Positions 36,183 through 44,365 of a stretch of 44,365 bases of DNA are shown piece by piece (within the stretch, counting starts at the first letter, position 1; every line of letters begins with the position of its first letter). The DNA lies in NCBI GenBank assembly GCA_027036935.1, contig JALWCE010000020.1:1-44365 (forward strand). Reading direction: 5' to 3'. The DNA is from Nitratiruptor sp. (GTDB lineage: Bacteria; Campylobacterota; Campylobacteria; Campylobacterales; Nitratiruptoraceae). The notes below the pieces were generated by a model. It was not told the DNA's origin, made no database searches, and saw only the letters and a program-made list of their open reading frames with translations. Made by a program: the position numbers and the translations under genes.

Positions 36183-37250
36183 TCACTTTCTTAAAACTGC
36201 TATCTCCTCCATCAAGTCAACTTTGCGACTCAAAATATCTTCTAGCAAGAAACGCTTGAGCACTTTTTGGCTCTCATACTCTGTAAACACAATCTCTTTT
36301 TTACGAGGATCTTTTTTGATCTCATAGATCTTTTCGCCTTTTTCTACCCCAATACCTGCCTCGCCACTTCCAAACGGAGCTATCCAATAATAGATTAACC
36401 CATATCTTTTGTCTACCTCGGCCTCAAGCCGCCATTTTATCTCTCTTTTTTCCCTTGGCTTAAGCTTGAAAAAAGCACGAAAGATATACCATGTGTACAG
36501 CTCTTTGGCGTTTCTCCACTTCCATCTATCTGGTTTCGTATCGCCGGCGTTGAGAAAAATTCTCTCCTCATCCTCAAAAACAATTTGAAAATGTCTAGTA
36601 TCCTCTAGTACGCTCCAGTGCTCTTTTGGATTGATAAAAAAACTTTTCCAATCATGCACATCAAACACATAGGTATCAATCAACTCAAAAAGATCCTCAA
36701 AAGTATCAATTTGATCCAAAAGAGTTTTAAAACTCTCTTTACCAAATACTTTTCTCCAATTCTCCTCTTTTACCCTAAGCCTCGTATCAAAAGTACAAAA
36801 AGTTTTTTTTCTCCAGTCGTGACTTGGCAAGTAGTCCTCAATAGTGAGCAACGCCCTTTGGATATGTGTCTGGGCTTTCTTATCTTTTTGTACCGTACCC
36901 TTAAAGAGGATAAAAAATTTCTCTTTATATTTCTTAAAAGCTTCTAAATCCTCTTTCGCATAATCGATCAAAAAACCGACCTGTCCCTCCAGATACCAAT
37001 GCTCCTCCGCCTCAATGAGCACTTTTTCCCATCGCTCATTTTTATTGATAAGAGCGACTTTGCGCCGCTCTTCTTCTTTTTGCTTCGTGTTTACCCCTCC
37101 AAGGGAGGAAAAATCGATCTCTTTGTAAACATCAAAAGTAATTGTATCCGCTAAAGCACGAAGTCCTCTAAGGGCTTTTACAAATGCATCTCCCTCTTCG
37201 ACTCTTGTGTTGCGTATCAAATTTTTGGCGATCCTTTGCCATCGACGCAT
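36183..37250 (-). CDS. C-terminal part of the interrupted DUF262 protein
   Basis: A 355-residue ORF with Lys/Glu-rich helices and strands and no motif that I recognise as a nuclease. It continues the same frame as the DUF262 fragment upstream after the TAG. The start ATG at 37250 has no ribosome site (GATATCCAG precedes it), so separate translation is unlikely. The N-terminal MRRWQRIAKNLIRNT resembles the segment that follows the helical domain in DUF262 proteins. Confidence 0.6.
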   Translation of the reverse strand: MRRWQRIAKNLIRNTRVEEGDAFVKALRGLRALADTITFDVYKEIDFSSLGGVNTKQKEEERRKVALINKNERWEKVLIEAEEHWYLEGQVGFLIDYAKEDLEAFKKYKEKFFILFKGTVQKDKKAQTHIQRALLTIEDYLPSHDWRKKTFCTFDTRLRVKEENWRKVFGKESFKTLLDQIDTFEDLFELIDTYVFDVHDWKSFFINPKEHWSVLEDTRHFQIVFEDEERIFLNAGDTKPDRWKWRNAKELYTWYIFRAFFKLKPREKREIKWRLEAEVDKRYGLIYYWIAPFGSGEAGIGVEKGEKIYEIKKDPRKKEIVFTEYESQKVLKRFLLEDILSRKVDLMEEIAVLRK

Positions 37251-37325
37251 CTGGATATCGTCAAAATCTTTTAAAACTCCTAAGCTCCAAATATGAAAAT
37301 CGAGTCTTTGGGCGTAGTCTATATC

Positions 37326-38249
37326 CTATGTGCAATAAGCTTTTAAATTTTTATATTTGCTCAAATTATCCAAAAGCTTGACTATACTCTTTACATTGTT
37401 TGGATCTTTATAAACCTCCTCGTAAAAATCAAAAAGCTCTTTTTGCTTGATGAAATTTTTATCAAGTTCGTAATTTTGGGCGTAAAAATGTAGAGTCGTA
37501 TGGAAGAAAAAGAGGTAAAACAGCTTCTCAGCCTCTTCAAATCCCAATTTCCAAAAGATATCAAGCCATTCGTTATCAAGTTTGGATTTAGTCGCCAAAT
37601 CATCTATATATTTTTCAAACTCCGCTTTAAAATTTTCAAAATTTGAAAGCTGCTTACCCCTTGCATTCATTTTAATATATAGATCCTCATCGAGTCCATA
37701 CTCGGCCAAATCTAAAAACTCAAATCCTATTTTTTCTAGATCCTCGGGCTTATAACTCGCAAATCTCTCCTCTATCATCTGTAACATCTTCAAAGCCGAC
37801 TGAACGCTCAAATCCCTCTCCCAAGACAAAAAGTACCAGCTGCTGTTTTTGATCTGTCGTACAATATCTTTTCTTGTAAGCTTTTGCCAATGCTCCTCTT
37901 TACACAGCGCTTTAAAAAACTCCTCGCTTGATGGACGGACGGCATAAGTTAAATGCCGCAACTGAGACATATATTTCTCCTCTAGCGAAAGATAGAAGTA
38001 GAGTAAAAAAAGAGTAGTCAGCCGCTGTTGTCCATCAATAGGTATAAATCTACCCGCCCCATTTTCCTCACTTTTTTTGCTTCCAAAAATAAAATCAAGA
38101 TGGAGCCCTTTCCCGTCGATCCCAGCTTTAATAGCCTCTAAAAATCTTTTGGCTTTTTTCTCATCCAGCCCTTGCACATAATCCCTTTGAATAACGGGTA
38201 TTTCGATACTATTCTCTGTAATAATATCGCTAAATTTTTTTAAACTCAT
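37326..38249 (-). CDS. N-terminal part of a DUF262 (ParB-like) protein
   Basis: A 307-residue fragment with the DUF262 core: IPVIQRDYVQGLDEKKAKRF (17-36), then IPIDGQQRLTTLFLLYFYLS with the nucleotide-binding DGQQR, and YIKMNARGKQLSNFENFKAE. These motifs define the ParB/Srx-like NTPase half of GmrS-type defence proteins. It ends early at the TAG, where homologues go on for several hundred residues. It is coupled to the DUF262/DUF1524 gene upstream. Confidence 0.75.
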   Translation of the reverse strand: MSLKKFSDIITENSIEIPVIQRDYVQGLDEKKAKRFLEAIKAGIDGKGLHLDFIFGSKKSEENGAGRFIPIDGQQRLTTLFLLYFYLSLEEKYMSQLRHLTYAVRPSSEEFFKALCKEEHWQKLTRKDIVRQIKNSSWYFLSWERDLSVQSALKMLQMIEERFASYKPEDLEKIGFEFLDLAEYGLDEDLYIKMNARGKQLSNFENFKAEFEKYIDDLATKSKLDNEWLDIFWKLGFEEAEKLFYLFFFHTTLHFYAQNYELDKNFIKQKELFDFYEEVYKDPNNVKSIVKLLDNLSKYKNLKAYCT

Positions 38250-39925
38250 CGCTTCTCCTTTATAAATGGGCCCAGTTTCTCTTGTAAAACTCTTTTATAC
38301 GCTTCCCTATCCTTTCTATTCCATCTCAAAAAATCTCCTGCCTCATCGCTATAGTATTTCATAAAAACGTTTTTGGTACCCAAAGGGATAAATCGCCCCT
38401 CTTTATCCCGCTTTTTGATTCTTGCTCTTTTTTCGGGAAAGACAGCACTGTTTAAAGAGGAGTTGTCCGCTTTAGAAAGTAGTGCCAAATTATCGATCGT
38501 ATCAATCTCCTCATCCTCATCGGTAAACTTTTGATAGATCTTTTGCTCAATGGTATTAAAAGCATCGGGATCTATTGAATCTTGCGACAACAGCTCTTGA
38601 ATGCTCTTTTTTAAGGAGTCATCGATATATCGCGAGCGCAACTGCTCTTGCAACAGCTCTTTTTTATATTTCTCTGGCATCTCTTCGCTATTTTTGGCGT
38701 GGATGTGTTCTAGTGACCACTGCTCTTTGATATGTAGATCAAAAGGATACCTTGCATACCCGCTATCAAGCGTAATCAATACGTTAAACAAAAATAAAGC
38801 TTTGTGTATCTCTTTTGAGTGGGCATTGTACTCTAAATCTTCTAAAGGTTTCGTGAGTACAATCCTCATCATCTTTTCAAGCTCTTTTTTAAATTGATCC
38901 TTATTCTCTTTCTCAAAGGTTTCAACTATTGTAAGAAGAGAAGCGGATTTAGAGTTGATCAAATAACCCACATAATGATAATAGCAATTCTCGTTATAAA
39001 GCTCTTCAAAAATCCTAAAATACTTTTTGACTTCGTCCCACAACTCCTCCTTTTTGATCAATCCCTCTTTCAATAGCTTCTCAAAAAGATAAAAACTAAA
39101 CCGCTCATCTTTCTCTTTTACATGGATGTTATATTGCTTCTTATACTTTTTGGCTACTAAATCGAAAATAAAATCTATGCGTGTATTCTTATATTTTTTT
39201 GTCGTTAAAAAAGCAAAAAATCTATCATCTTGTACATTTTTCTCTATATAATCCCATTCCGAGACAATCTTGAATTGCTCGTTTTGTGGTATTCCTTGCA
39301 ATATGAGAGCTTTTATTAGCTCAGAATTGCTCAACGGAATTTTACCGATGTTCAGCCGTGTAAAGACCTTGATCTCATCTTCGTTTGGAGGGAGCTCATA
39401 CCAGATAAAGCGCACATTATTGGCCCTGTCTTTTCCATCTTTCTCTTCAAATTTTAGCAAAGCGTTTAAAAAATCGGCTTTGTTAATTTTGTTGTTTTCA
39501 AACCACTCTTTAATCGTTTGGTACGCTTTGCTCATGTAATAAAAGTCTGGATTTTGCCTATTTACTCCTTTGGAGAGATTATTTTGTAAGAAATTTTGGG
39601 AATCTTTCCTTGTCTCATACTCCAATTCAAAAAGTCTATCATCGCTAAAGATTATTCTTCTTGCCTCTTCTAAATATTTTAAAATTATATAGAGCGTGGT
39701 CAACCTTTGCTGTCCATCAATAACTCTATAGCGATTTAATCCATCTGGTTGTACAACGATTGGCTGTAGACAATAAAAGCCTTTTTCTTTTTTCTGCGAA
39801 AAATCATAAATATCGTTTAAGAGATCTTCCACTTGCCTCCTATCCCATCTATATCCTCTTTGATAAAAGGGTATAAAAAAATCAAAATCCAAAATCTGCC
39901 ACACCGCCTTGAGCTCTAATCCCAT
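38246..39925 (-). CDS. DUF262/DUF1524 protein, GmrSD-like nuclease
   Basis: A 559-residue protein. The N-terminal DUF262 domain has IPFYQRGYRW (18-27), VIDGQQRLTTLYIILKYL (68-85) and FTRLNIGKIPLSNSELIKAL. The C-terminal DUF1524 HNH-type domain has SLEHIHAKN (His407) and then NLALLSKADNSSLNSAVFPE followed by KR. GmrSD and relatives (BrxU, SspE) couple nucleotide hydrolysis to cleavage of modified or foreign DNA. The region is A+T-rich compared with its neighbours, suggesting acquisition. It has its own promoter and AAAGGA seven bases before the ATG. Confidence 0.85.
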   Translation of the reverse strand: MGLELKAVWQILDFDFFIPFYQRGYRWDRRQVEDLLNDIYDFSQKKEKGFYCLQPIVVQPDGLNRYRVIDGQQRLTTLYIILKYLEEARRIIFSDDRLFELEYETRKDSQNFLQNNLSKGVNRQNPDFYYMSKAYQTIKEWFENNKINKADFLNALLKFEEKDGKDRANNVRFIWYELPPNEDEIKVFTRLNIGKIPLSNSELIKALILQGIPQNEQFKIVSEWDYIEKNVQDDRFFAFLTTKKYKNTRIDFIFDLVAKKYKKQYNIHVKEKDERFSFYLFEKLLKEGLIKKEELWDEVKKYFRIFEELYNENCYYHYVGYLINSKSASLLTIVETFEKENKDQFKKELEKMMRIVLTKPLEDLEYNAHSKEIHKALFLFNVLITLDSGYARYPFDLHIKEQWSLEHIHAKNSEEMPEKYKKELLQEQLRSRYIDDSLKKSIQELLSQDSIDPDAFNTIEQKIYQKFTDEDEEIDTIDNLALLSKADNSSLNSAVFPEKRARIKKRDKEGRFIPLGTKNVFMKYYSDEAGDFLRWNRKDREAYKRVLQEKLGPFIKEKR

Positions 39926-39954
39926 TACAAATCCTTTTACCTAACTCTTTTTCA

Positions 39955-39978
39955 ATTATAATGAAAACTTGATATAAT
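39955..39978. promoter_or_regulatory. Divergent -10 boxes of the DUF262 pair and the YyaL operon
   Basis: On the minus strand TATAAT (39960-39955) lies about 30 bases before the ATG at 39925. On the plus strand TATAAT (39973-39978) precedes the ATG at 40016, with AAGGG at 40006-40010; another plus TATAAT overlaps at 39957-39962. The 90-base gap is strongly A+T-rich. Confidence 0.5.
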
Positions 39979-39996
39979 TTAGTTAAATTAGTTAAA
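39979..39996 (+). repeat. Tandem nine-base repeat in the promoter gap
   Basis: TTAGTTAAA occurs twice in tandem (39979-39987 and 39988-39996), directly downstream of the plus-strand -10 box. It would lie in the 5' end of the YyaL transcript. It may be an operator half-site pair or chance in A+T-rich sequence. Confidence 0.35.
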
Positions 39997-40015
39997 AATT
40001 AGCACAAGGGCAATT

Positions 40016-41935
40016 ATGGCGAACAGACTCGAAAACGAACACTCACCCTATCTACAGCAGCACGCGAACAATCCGGTGGACTGGTATCCATGGGGAGAGG
40101 AAGCTTTTGAAAAGGCAAAAAAAGAGAACAAACCTATCTTTCTCTCCATTGGCTACAGCAGCTGCCACTGGTGTCACGTGATGGAAAAAGAGGTATTTGA
40201 AAACGAAGAGGCGGCCAGGGAGCTCAACGAAAATTTCGTAAGCATCAAAGTAGACCGGGAGGAGCGACCCGATCTGGACAAATATTTCCAAGAAGTATAT
40301 CAGCTGCTCAACCAGCGCCCGGGAGGCTGGCCCCTTTCTATTTTCATGACTCCGGACAAAAAGCCCTTTTTTGCCGCTACCTATATCCCGCTAGAGCCAA
40401 AATATGGGATGCCTGGCTTCATCCAGCTGATACGAAACATCAGCGATACCTACAAAAAAAAGCCCCAAAGTATCGCCGAGCAGTGCAAGGAGATAGAGCG
40501 CTTCATGCAGCCCACCACTCCTACCAAAGCGGTGCGCTTCGATGAGAGTATCGCCCAAAAGTTCGTCGAAGCCGTCAAAAAGCACTACGACAAAGTTCAT
40601 GGCGGTTTTGGCACCAAACCCAAATTTCCCCATACCTCCACCATCAATACACTCCTTGATGTCTACCGGCTTACAGGAAACAAAGAGGCCCTTGAAATGG
40701 CCGAGCATACACTAAAGAGTATGGCCAAAGGGGGGCTAAGAGACTTGGTGGATGGTGGATTTTGCAGATACAGCGTGGATGAGAAGTGGCTGGTGCCCCA
40801 CTTTGAGAAGATGTGCTATGACAATGCATTACTAATGGAGAGCTACCTGAGAGCCTATTATGCCACAAAAGATGAGTGGTACAAGCAGATCGCCTTCGAA
40901 ACGGCCGATTTTTTGATGAAGTATATGAGCCAAAAGGGACTCTTTTTCAGTGCCAGCGACGCAGACAGCGAGGGAGTGGAGGGGAAATATTTCCTCTACG
41001 ACTATGACGAGATCGTACAAAAACTCAAACAAGATGGCTTTAGTGAGGAAGAGATCGAGCTGGTGCTTCGTAAGCTTGGTATCACCAAAGGCGGAAACTT
41101 CGAGGGCAAAAACATCCCCAGAAGCGAGGATATCTTTTTGTGTGAGACCAGTAAAAGAGCGCTACGCTCACTCAAAGAGCTGAGAAAAGATCGTATCTAT
41201 CCCTTTATAGATAAAAAGATCATCACCAGCTGGAACGCCATGATGATCAAGTCGCTCTATATGGCCAGCCGCATAGACAACCGATACTTCGAGGCGGCGG
41301 AGGAGTCGATGGAGGCTTTGTGGAACAAAATGCACAAAGATGGACATCTTTATCACGTGGCGCTCATCGACACCGAACCCAGTATCAAAGCTTTTTTGGA
41401 AGATTACGCCTATCTGGCCGTGGCATTGCTAGAAGCGTATAAAACGACACTGGATGAAGAGTATCTGGCCAAAGCCAATCTCATCGTCAACGACGCATTG
41501 GTGGAGTTTTTTGAGGAGGGGCGATGGTATTTCTCCAAAGGGGAGATTTTCGTCGAAGCTGAGCACACCGACACCTCCTATCCTAGCAGTGCGGCGATGA
41601 TAGTGGACGCCATGCTCACCCTCGGTACAATCCTCGATCCAAAGTATATCGAGTTTGCCTACCAAAGTATCGAGTACTACAGCGAGCGGATATATCGCTA
41701 TATGCCTTGGGCCGCCAAATTTGTGGAGGATGTGCTGCGTTTTGTCTATCAAGATAGAGTGGTCAAGTCCACAAGAGAAAATCTAGCTCCTTGCACTACC
41801 CAGATCGATTTTGTACGCTATCCTTTTGTATGGCTCCATATTCAAGAGCATGAGAGCTATCAGCTCTGCAACCGCATCAGCTGCTTCAAAGAAGCAAACA
41901 GCTGCGATGAGATCATAAAGGCTTTGGATGAGTGA
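40016..41935 (+). CDS. Thioredoxin-domain/glycosidase-like protein YyaL
   Basis: A 639-residue protein of the DUF255/YyaL (SPATA20-like) family. The N-terminal thioredoxin-like domain has [11 protein letters not shown] (Cys50 and Cys53), and DREERPDLD and [16 protein letters not shown] are signature stretches. The rest resembles an alpha/alpha six-barrel ([33 protein letters not shown]). The exact reaction in bacteria is not established. It precedes and overlaps msrA by 8 bases, hinting at a thiol or protein-repair role. Confidence 0.9.
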   Translation: MANRLENEHSPYLQQHANNPVDWYPWGEEAFEKAKKENKPIFLSIGYSSCHWCHVMEKEVFENEEAARELNENFVSIKVDREERPDLDKYFQEVYQLLNQRPGGWPLSIFMTPDKKPFFAATYIPLEPKYGMPGFIQLIRNISDTYKKKPQSIAEQCKEIERFMQPTTPTKAVRFDESIAQKFVEAVKKHYDKVHGGFGTKPKFPHTSTINTLLDVYRLTGNKEALEMAEHTLKSMAKGGLRDLVDGGFCRYSVDEKWLVPHFEKMCYDNALLMESYLRAYYATKDEWYKQIAFETADFLMKYMSQKGLFFSASDADSEGVEGKYFLYDYDEIVQKLKQDGFSEEEIELVLRKLGITKGGNFEGKNIPRSEDIFLCETSKRALRSLKELRKDRIYPFIDKKIITSWNAMMIKSLYMASRIDNRYFEAAEESMEALWNKMHKDGHLYHVALIDTEPSIKAFLEDYAYLAVALLEAYKTTLDEEYLAKANLIVNDALVEFFEEGRWYFSKGEIFVEAEHTDTSYPSSAAMIVDAMLTLGTILDPKYIEFAYQSIEYYSERIYRYMPWAAKFVEDVLRFVYQDRVVKSTRENLAPCTTQIDFVRYPFVWLHIQEHESYQLCNRISCFKEANSCDEIIKALDE

Positions 41936-42452
41936 GACGGCGATATTAGGTGGTGGATGCTTTTGGTGCCTAGAGGCAATTTTTAAACGGGTCAAAGGGG
42001 TCAAAAAAGTCATAAGCGGGTATGCTGGATGCCGCCGGCCAAATCCTACTTACGAGCAGGTATGCACCGGTACCACCAAATGTGCTGAAGTGGTCAAGAT
42101 AGAGTATGATCCAAATATCATCAGCTACGAGGAGCTGCTGCATATCTTCTTTGCCATCCACGACCCCACCCAGCTCAATCGCCAAGGTGCGGATGTGGGC
42201 ACACAATACCGCTCGGTCATCTTCCCTCTCGATGAGCGTCAGCGCCAAATCGCTCAAAAAGTGATCGAAGAACTCAATCCCCTCTATGGCGGCAAGATCG
42301 TCACTACCATCGAAGAGCCCGGAGAATTTTATGAAGCCGAAAGCTACCATCAAAACTACTACGACACTCATCCAAATCAAGGCTACTGCCAATTTGTCAT
42401 AGCTCCCAAACTGCAAAAATTTCAAAAAAATTTTAAAGAGTATCTTCAATGA
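41928..42452 (+). CDS. msrA: Peptide-methionine (S)-S-oxide reductase
   Basis: A 174-residue MsrA that repairs oxidised methionine. The active site [12 protein letters not shown] (Cys11 nucleophile, Cys14), [19 protein letters not shown], and a resolving Cys in NQGYCQFVI are present. Two conserved spots differ from the family: GYAGG reads GYAGC and the TGHAEVV strand reads TKCAEVV, so one Gly and the His are replaced by Cys. This could change metal or thiol chemistry. It is followed by a small membrane protein (ATGA). Confidence 0.92.
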   Translation: MSETAILGGGCFWCLEAIFKRVKGVKKVISGYAGCRRPNPTYEQVCTGTTKCAEVVKIEYDPNIISYEELLHIFFAIHDPTQLNRQGADVGTQYRSVIFPLDERQRQIAQKVIEELNPLYGGKIVTTIEEPGEFYEAESYHQNYYDTHPNQGYCQFVIAPKLQKFQKNFKEYLQ

Positions 42453-42766
42453 TCAAACTAGGCCTTTTTCTTGCCACCCTTTTTCTACTCACCTTTTACA
42501 AAATTTATAGAGATTACGAAGGGGATAAAAAGAAATTTGCCCTCGATCTGGGACTCCTATTTTTCTTACTTTTTGCCACTGGATTTAGCAAGTATGCACG
42601 GGTCTATTTGCCCCTTTTTGTAGTGCATATCGTACTTACATTTTTTGCTTGGCTCTGGTTTTATCTATATCTATGGGGCCGTACAGACAAAATCTGGTAT
42701 ATTTTCGCGCCGATTCTCTCCATCGGCGCTTTTTTTCTTATTGGCTTTTTAGCAAGCCAAACTTAG
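42449..42766 (+). CDS. Small four-helix membrane protein
   Basis: A 105-residue protein with four hydrophobic segments (about 2-18, 31-45, 53-75 and 83-102) separated by basic or aromatic loops. I do not recognise its family. Its ATG overlaps the msrA stop (ATGA), so it is the last gene of the YyaL-msrA operon, and it overlaps the convergent gene by four bases. Confidence 0.7.
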   Translation: MIKLGLFLATLFLLTFYKIYRDYEGDKKKFALDLGLLFFLLFATGFSKYARVYLPLFVVHIVLTFFAWLWFYLYLWGRTDKIWYIFAPILSIGAFFLIGFLASQT

Positions 42767-44365
42767 TAGCTAAACTCCTCGGCCACATTAAAGGTACACT
42801 GTACGCTTCCGTTATAATTTATGTTTGTCTCATTCGTATCGCTATTAACCTGAGCCTTTCCTTTTGGATAGACACAAACAAAGATATAACCGTTTTCATC
42901 TGTTCTAGGAGTTATGAGATCCAACGCCCTATCACATCCGTATCGCGCCACATCGTACGCAGAGCGGACACTATAAGCAGCATTTGTCCCTACACAATGC
43001 TTCTCTAGCTTGCTATAAACGAGTCTAGCCTCTGGCACCTCATCTAATGTGATGGGTACTCGCCACAAACACCACTCCTCTTTACATGCATACGTATCGG
43101 GATAAAGAAGTTTGGTCGCCTTGAGCGTTCGCTTAAAAGAGTTGGCAAAGCGAGGCTGTGTCAAGGACTTAATAGAGATAAAAATATCTTTTCCAACCAT
43201 AAAAGGGTTATACCTCAGAGTAAAAGTTAGAGAGTTATTCTCATCAAGAGTGTATATGCCATTGTTACTATCGAGGGTTACATAACTTATCGTAGCATGT
43301 ATAGGATCATATCTACTCCCGTCTCCTATAACGAAGCTCAGATTATCGGCTTGTATGGGTGATCGCTCCTTTAAACGCAAGGCGTTGGTATTGGGACGCT
43401 TAAACAAAATATCCCAACTTCCTAAAATCCTTTTGTCTGTATTGTATTTGTTTGGCAGTATGATAAGTTTCTCGATTCCGGGCTCAACTTGGGATAGATC
43501 ATATTTATCCGTAGTAAAATAGGTATATCTTTCATTAAATAGACGACCGCTATAATGCTGCGGCTGCTCTACATCCAAAGCATCTTCCACGCCTGTGTAT
43601 TTGATCTCCTCGTAGTACACATACGGATTGTCTGTATCCAATGCACCAGTACTAAAACCAGAATAGTACGCCTGTGGATATAAGATCTTTGGCGAAACTA
43701 CTTCAACTTTTACCCGTTTATCCTCTATATCTCCTAAGACATGCGCCTTATAGGTGGAGATAAACTGACCATTGGAAGCTTTTGTACCCATATAGGTCAA
43801 AGATATCTCATTTACAGGCGTGGCAGAAACTGCTAAGAGGAGTGTATCGCTACTTTTCTTACCATCTTTGAGCGTGACTTGCATATCTATCGTACACTCC
43901 TGCACGCCCGGTTTTGCCTGAATGTAGAGTATACCCGAAGATTTATCTCTTATTTCAAGACTATCTTTTTTCTCACCATTATAGAGCAGATATCCATATG
44001 CTATAAAAAACTCTATTTTTTGGATATTTTGCGGATCCGCTATCTCTCCGTCTTGAAGTACTTCGTACTTTATTTGATAACTTTTAAAAGGAGTAATGGT
44101 AGAAAAAGGAGCAAGCAGCTTAGCTTTTGTTTGCATTACCGGCTTGGGTAAAATAGTGATTTGATAATCGTTTTTGACTTCGATGGGCACCACGTCACCA
44201 GCTATTTTGGCTTCTACCCGGATTTTAGCACTACCGGGCTGATGTAAGGAGCGGATAGTAAAGGTGCCATAGGAAGAGCCGCTTATTTCTTGGACATCTT
44301 GCAAACTACCATTAACATCCAGTAAAAGCTTTTGAGCGTTCAAGGAGCGTATACGCACCCATTCT
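42763..44365 (-). CDS. Large exported beta-rich protein, N-terminus outside window
   Basis: The frame is open to the end of the window (the start at 44358 is only an internal GTG), so the protein is longer than the 533 visible residues. It is beta-rich with Thr/Ser/Tyr-rich strands such as GTFTIRSLHQPGSAKIRVEA, typical of Ig-like or invasin-type extracellular domains. The last 110 residues have several Cys (YACKEEWCLW, KHCVG, YGCDRAL, VCVYPKG, VQCTFNV), suggesting disulfides in an exported protein. No function or family is recognised; it could be an adhesin or pilus-associated protein. Confidence 0.7.
   Translation of the reverse strand, partial: EWVRIRSLNAQKLLLDVNGSLQDVQEISGSSYGTFTIRSLHQPGSAKIRVEAKIAGDVVPIEVKNDYQITILPKPVMQTKAKLLAPFSTITPFKSYQIKYEVLQDGEIADPQNIQKIEFFIAYGYLLYNGEKKDSLEIRDKSSGILYIQAKPGVQECTIDMQVTLKDGKKSSDTLLLAVSATPVNEISLTYMGTKASNGQFISTYKAHVLGDIEDKRVKVEVVSPKILYPQAYYSGFSTGALDTDNPYVYYEEIKYTGVEDALDVEQPQHYSGRLFNERYTYFTTDKYDLSQVEPGIEKLIILPNKYNTDKRILGSWDILFKRPNTNALRLKERSPIQADNLSFVIGDGSRYDPIHATISYVTLDSNNGIYTLDENNSLTFTLRYNPFMVGKDIFISIKSLTQPRFANSFKRTLKATKLLYPDTYACKEEWCLWRVPITLDEVPEARLVYSKLEKHCVGTNAAYSVRSAYDVARYGCDRALDLITPRTDENGYIFVCVYPKGKAQVNSDTNETNINYNGSVQCTFNVAEEFSY

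Larger units (their letters stand above)
36183..38249 (-). pseudogene. DUF262 gene interrupted by one in-frame TAG
   Basis: From ATG 38249 to the stop at 36183 one frame of 688 codons is open except for a TAG at 37328-37326. The 25 codons between the TAG and the next ATG at 37250 contain no stop (DIDYAQRLDFHIWSLGVLKD and on), and the downstream part has the C-terminal MRRWQRIAKNLIRNTR pattern of long DUF262 proteins. Other genes here end in TAG (uppS, truA), so TAG is a normal stop. The gene is therefore broken, mis-sequenced or read through. Its ATG overlaps the upstream nuclease gene (ATGA). Confidence 0.7.

Noticed and set aside
37326-37328. TAG read as pyrrolysine or another recoded residue
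   Set aside because: No recoding signal is visible, other genes here stop at TAG, and DUF262 proteins are not known to carry such residues.
42741-42760. Stem TTGGCTT/AAGCCAA as a terminator
   Set aside because: It lies inside the coding sequence of the small membrane protein and has no T-run on either strand.

Overview
The window reads as a chromosome segment from a member of the Campylobacterota (former Epsilonproteobacteria), probably a free-living or vent-type relative of Nitratiruptor, Hydrogenimonas or Sulfurovum. The evidence is the protein style (an epsilon-type hemL next to an AtpZ-like gene, a TrmA with an N-terminal Cys motif, a non-catalytic PyrC paralogue), TATAAT-type -10 boxes without clear -35 boxes, and very dense packing with ATGA, GTGA and TGATG start/stop overlaps. 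The genus is inference only. I see no rRNA, tRNA, insertion sequence or CRISPR array, and no gene-free stretch longer than about 90 bases.

Layout. 1-1905 (minus): hemL, an AtpZ-like gene and a truncated membrane-protein gene. 1967-2737 (plus): a TonB-like energy transducer. 2731-9135 (minus): a tight six-gene operon of cytochrome c, CitE-like lyase, LuxI-fold acyltransferase, TonB-dependent receptor, YfiR-like periplasmic protein and GGDEF/EAL membrane protein. It looks like a module that makes, imports or senses a small molecule and converts this to c-di-GMP. 9215-17092 (plus): housekeeping genes folD, lepB, an M50 protease, rpiB, an unlisted 30-residue membrane peptide, apt, trpB, a DedA protein, a leucyl aminopeptidase and ychF. 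17082-18179 (minus): trmA. 18236-24010 (plus): glmU, coaBC, uppS, a prepilin peptidase, an LptF/G permease and truA. 23983-24780 (minus): an AmrB (Memo-like) gene. 24832-28701 (plus): an envelope-glycolipid operon of GT39, PAP2 phosphatase, GT2 and flippase-like protein.

28674-36123 (minus): a long run of coupled genes, dsbD, a thioredoxin-fold protein, a non-catalytic dihydroorotase, a 31-residue membrane peptide, XpaC, TelA, an SPFH/GYF protein and a zinc-ribbon membrane protein. A perfect 11-bp hairpin hides the ribosome binding site of xpaC and overlaps the end of the 31-residue ORF, which suggests translational coupling. 36183-39925 (minus): an A+T-rich pair of DUF262 genes, a GmrSD/DUF1524-like nuclease and a second DUF262 protein interrupted by one in-frame TAG; this is a likely defence island. 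40016-42766 (plus): a YyaL-like thioredoxin-domain protein, msrA and a small membrane protein. 42763-44365 (minus): the C-terminal part of a large, probably exported, beta-rich protein that runs off the window.

The strongest leads are the acyltransferase/receptor/c-di-GMP operon, the interrupted DUF262 pair, the hairpin and leader peptide in front of xpaC, and two small membrane ORFs in the gaps between annotated genes. All five convergent gene junctions overlap at their 3' ends.
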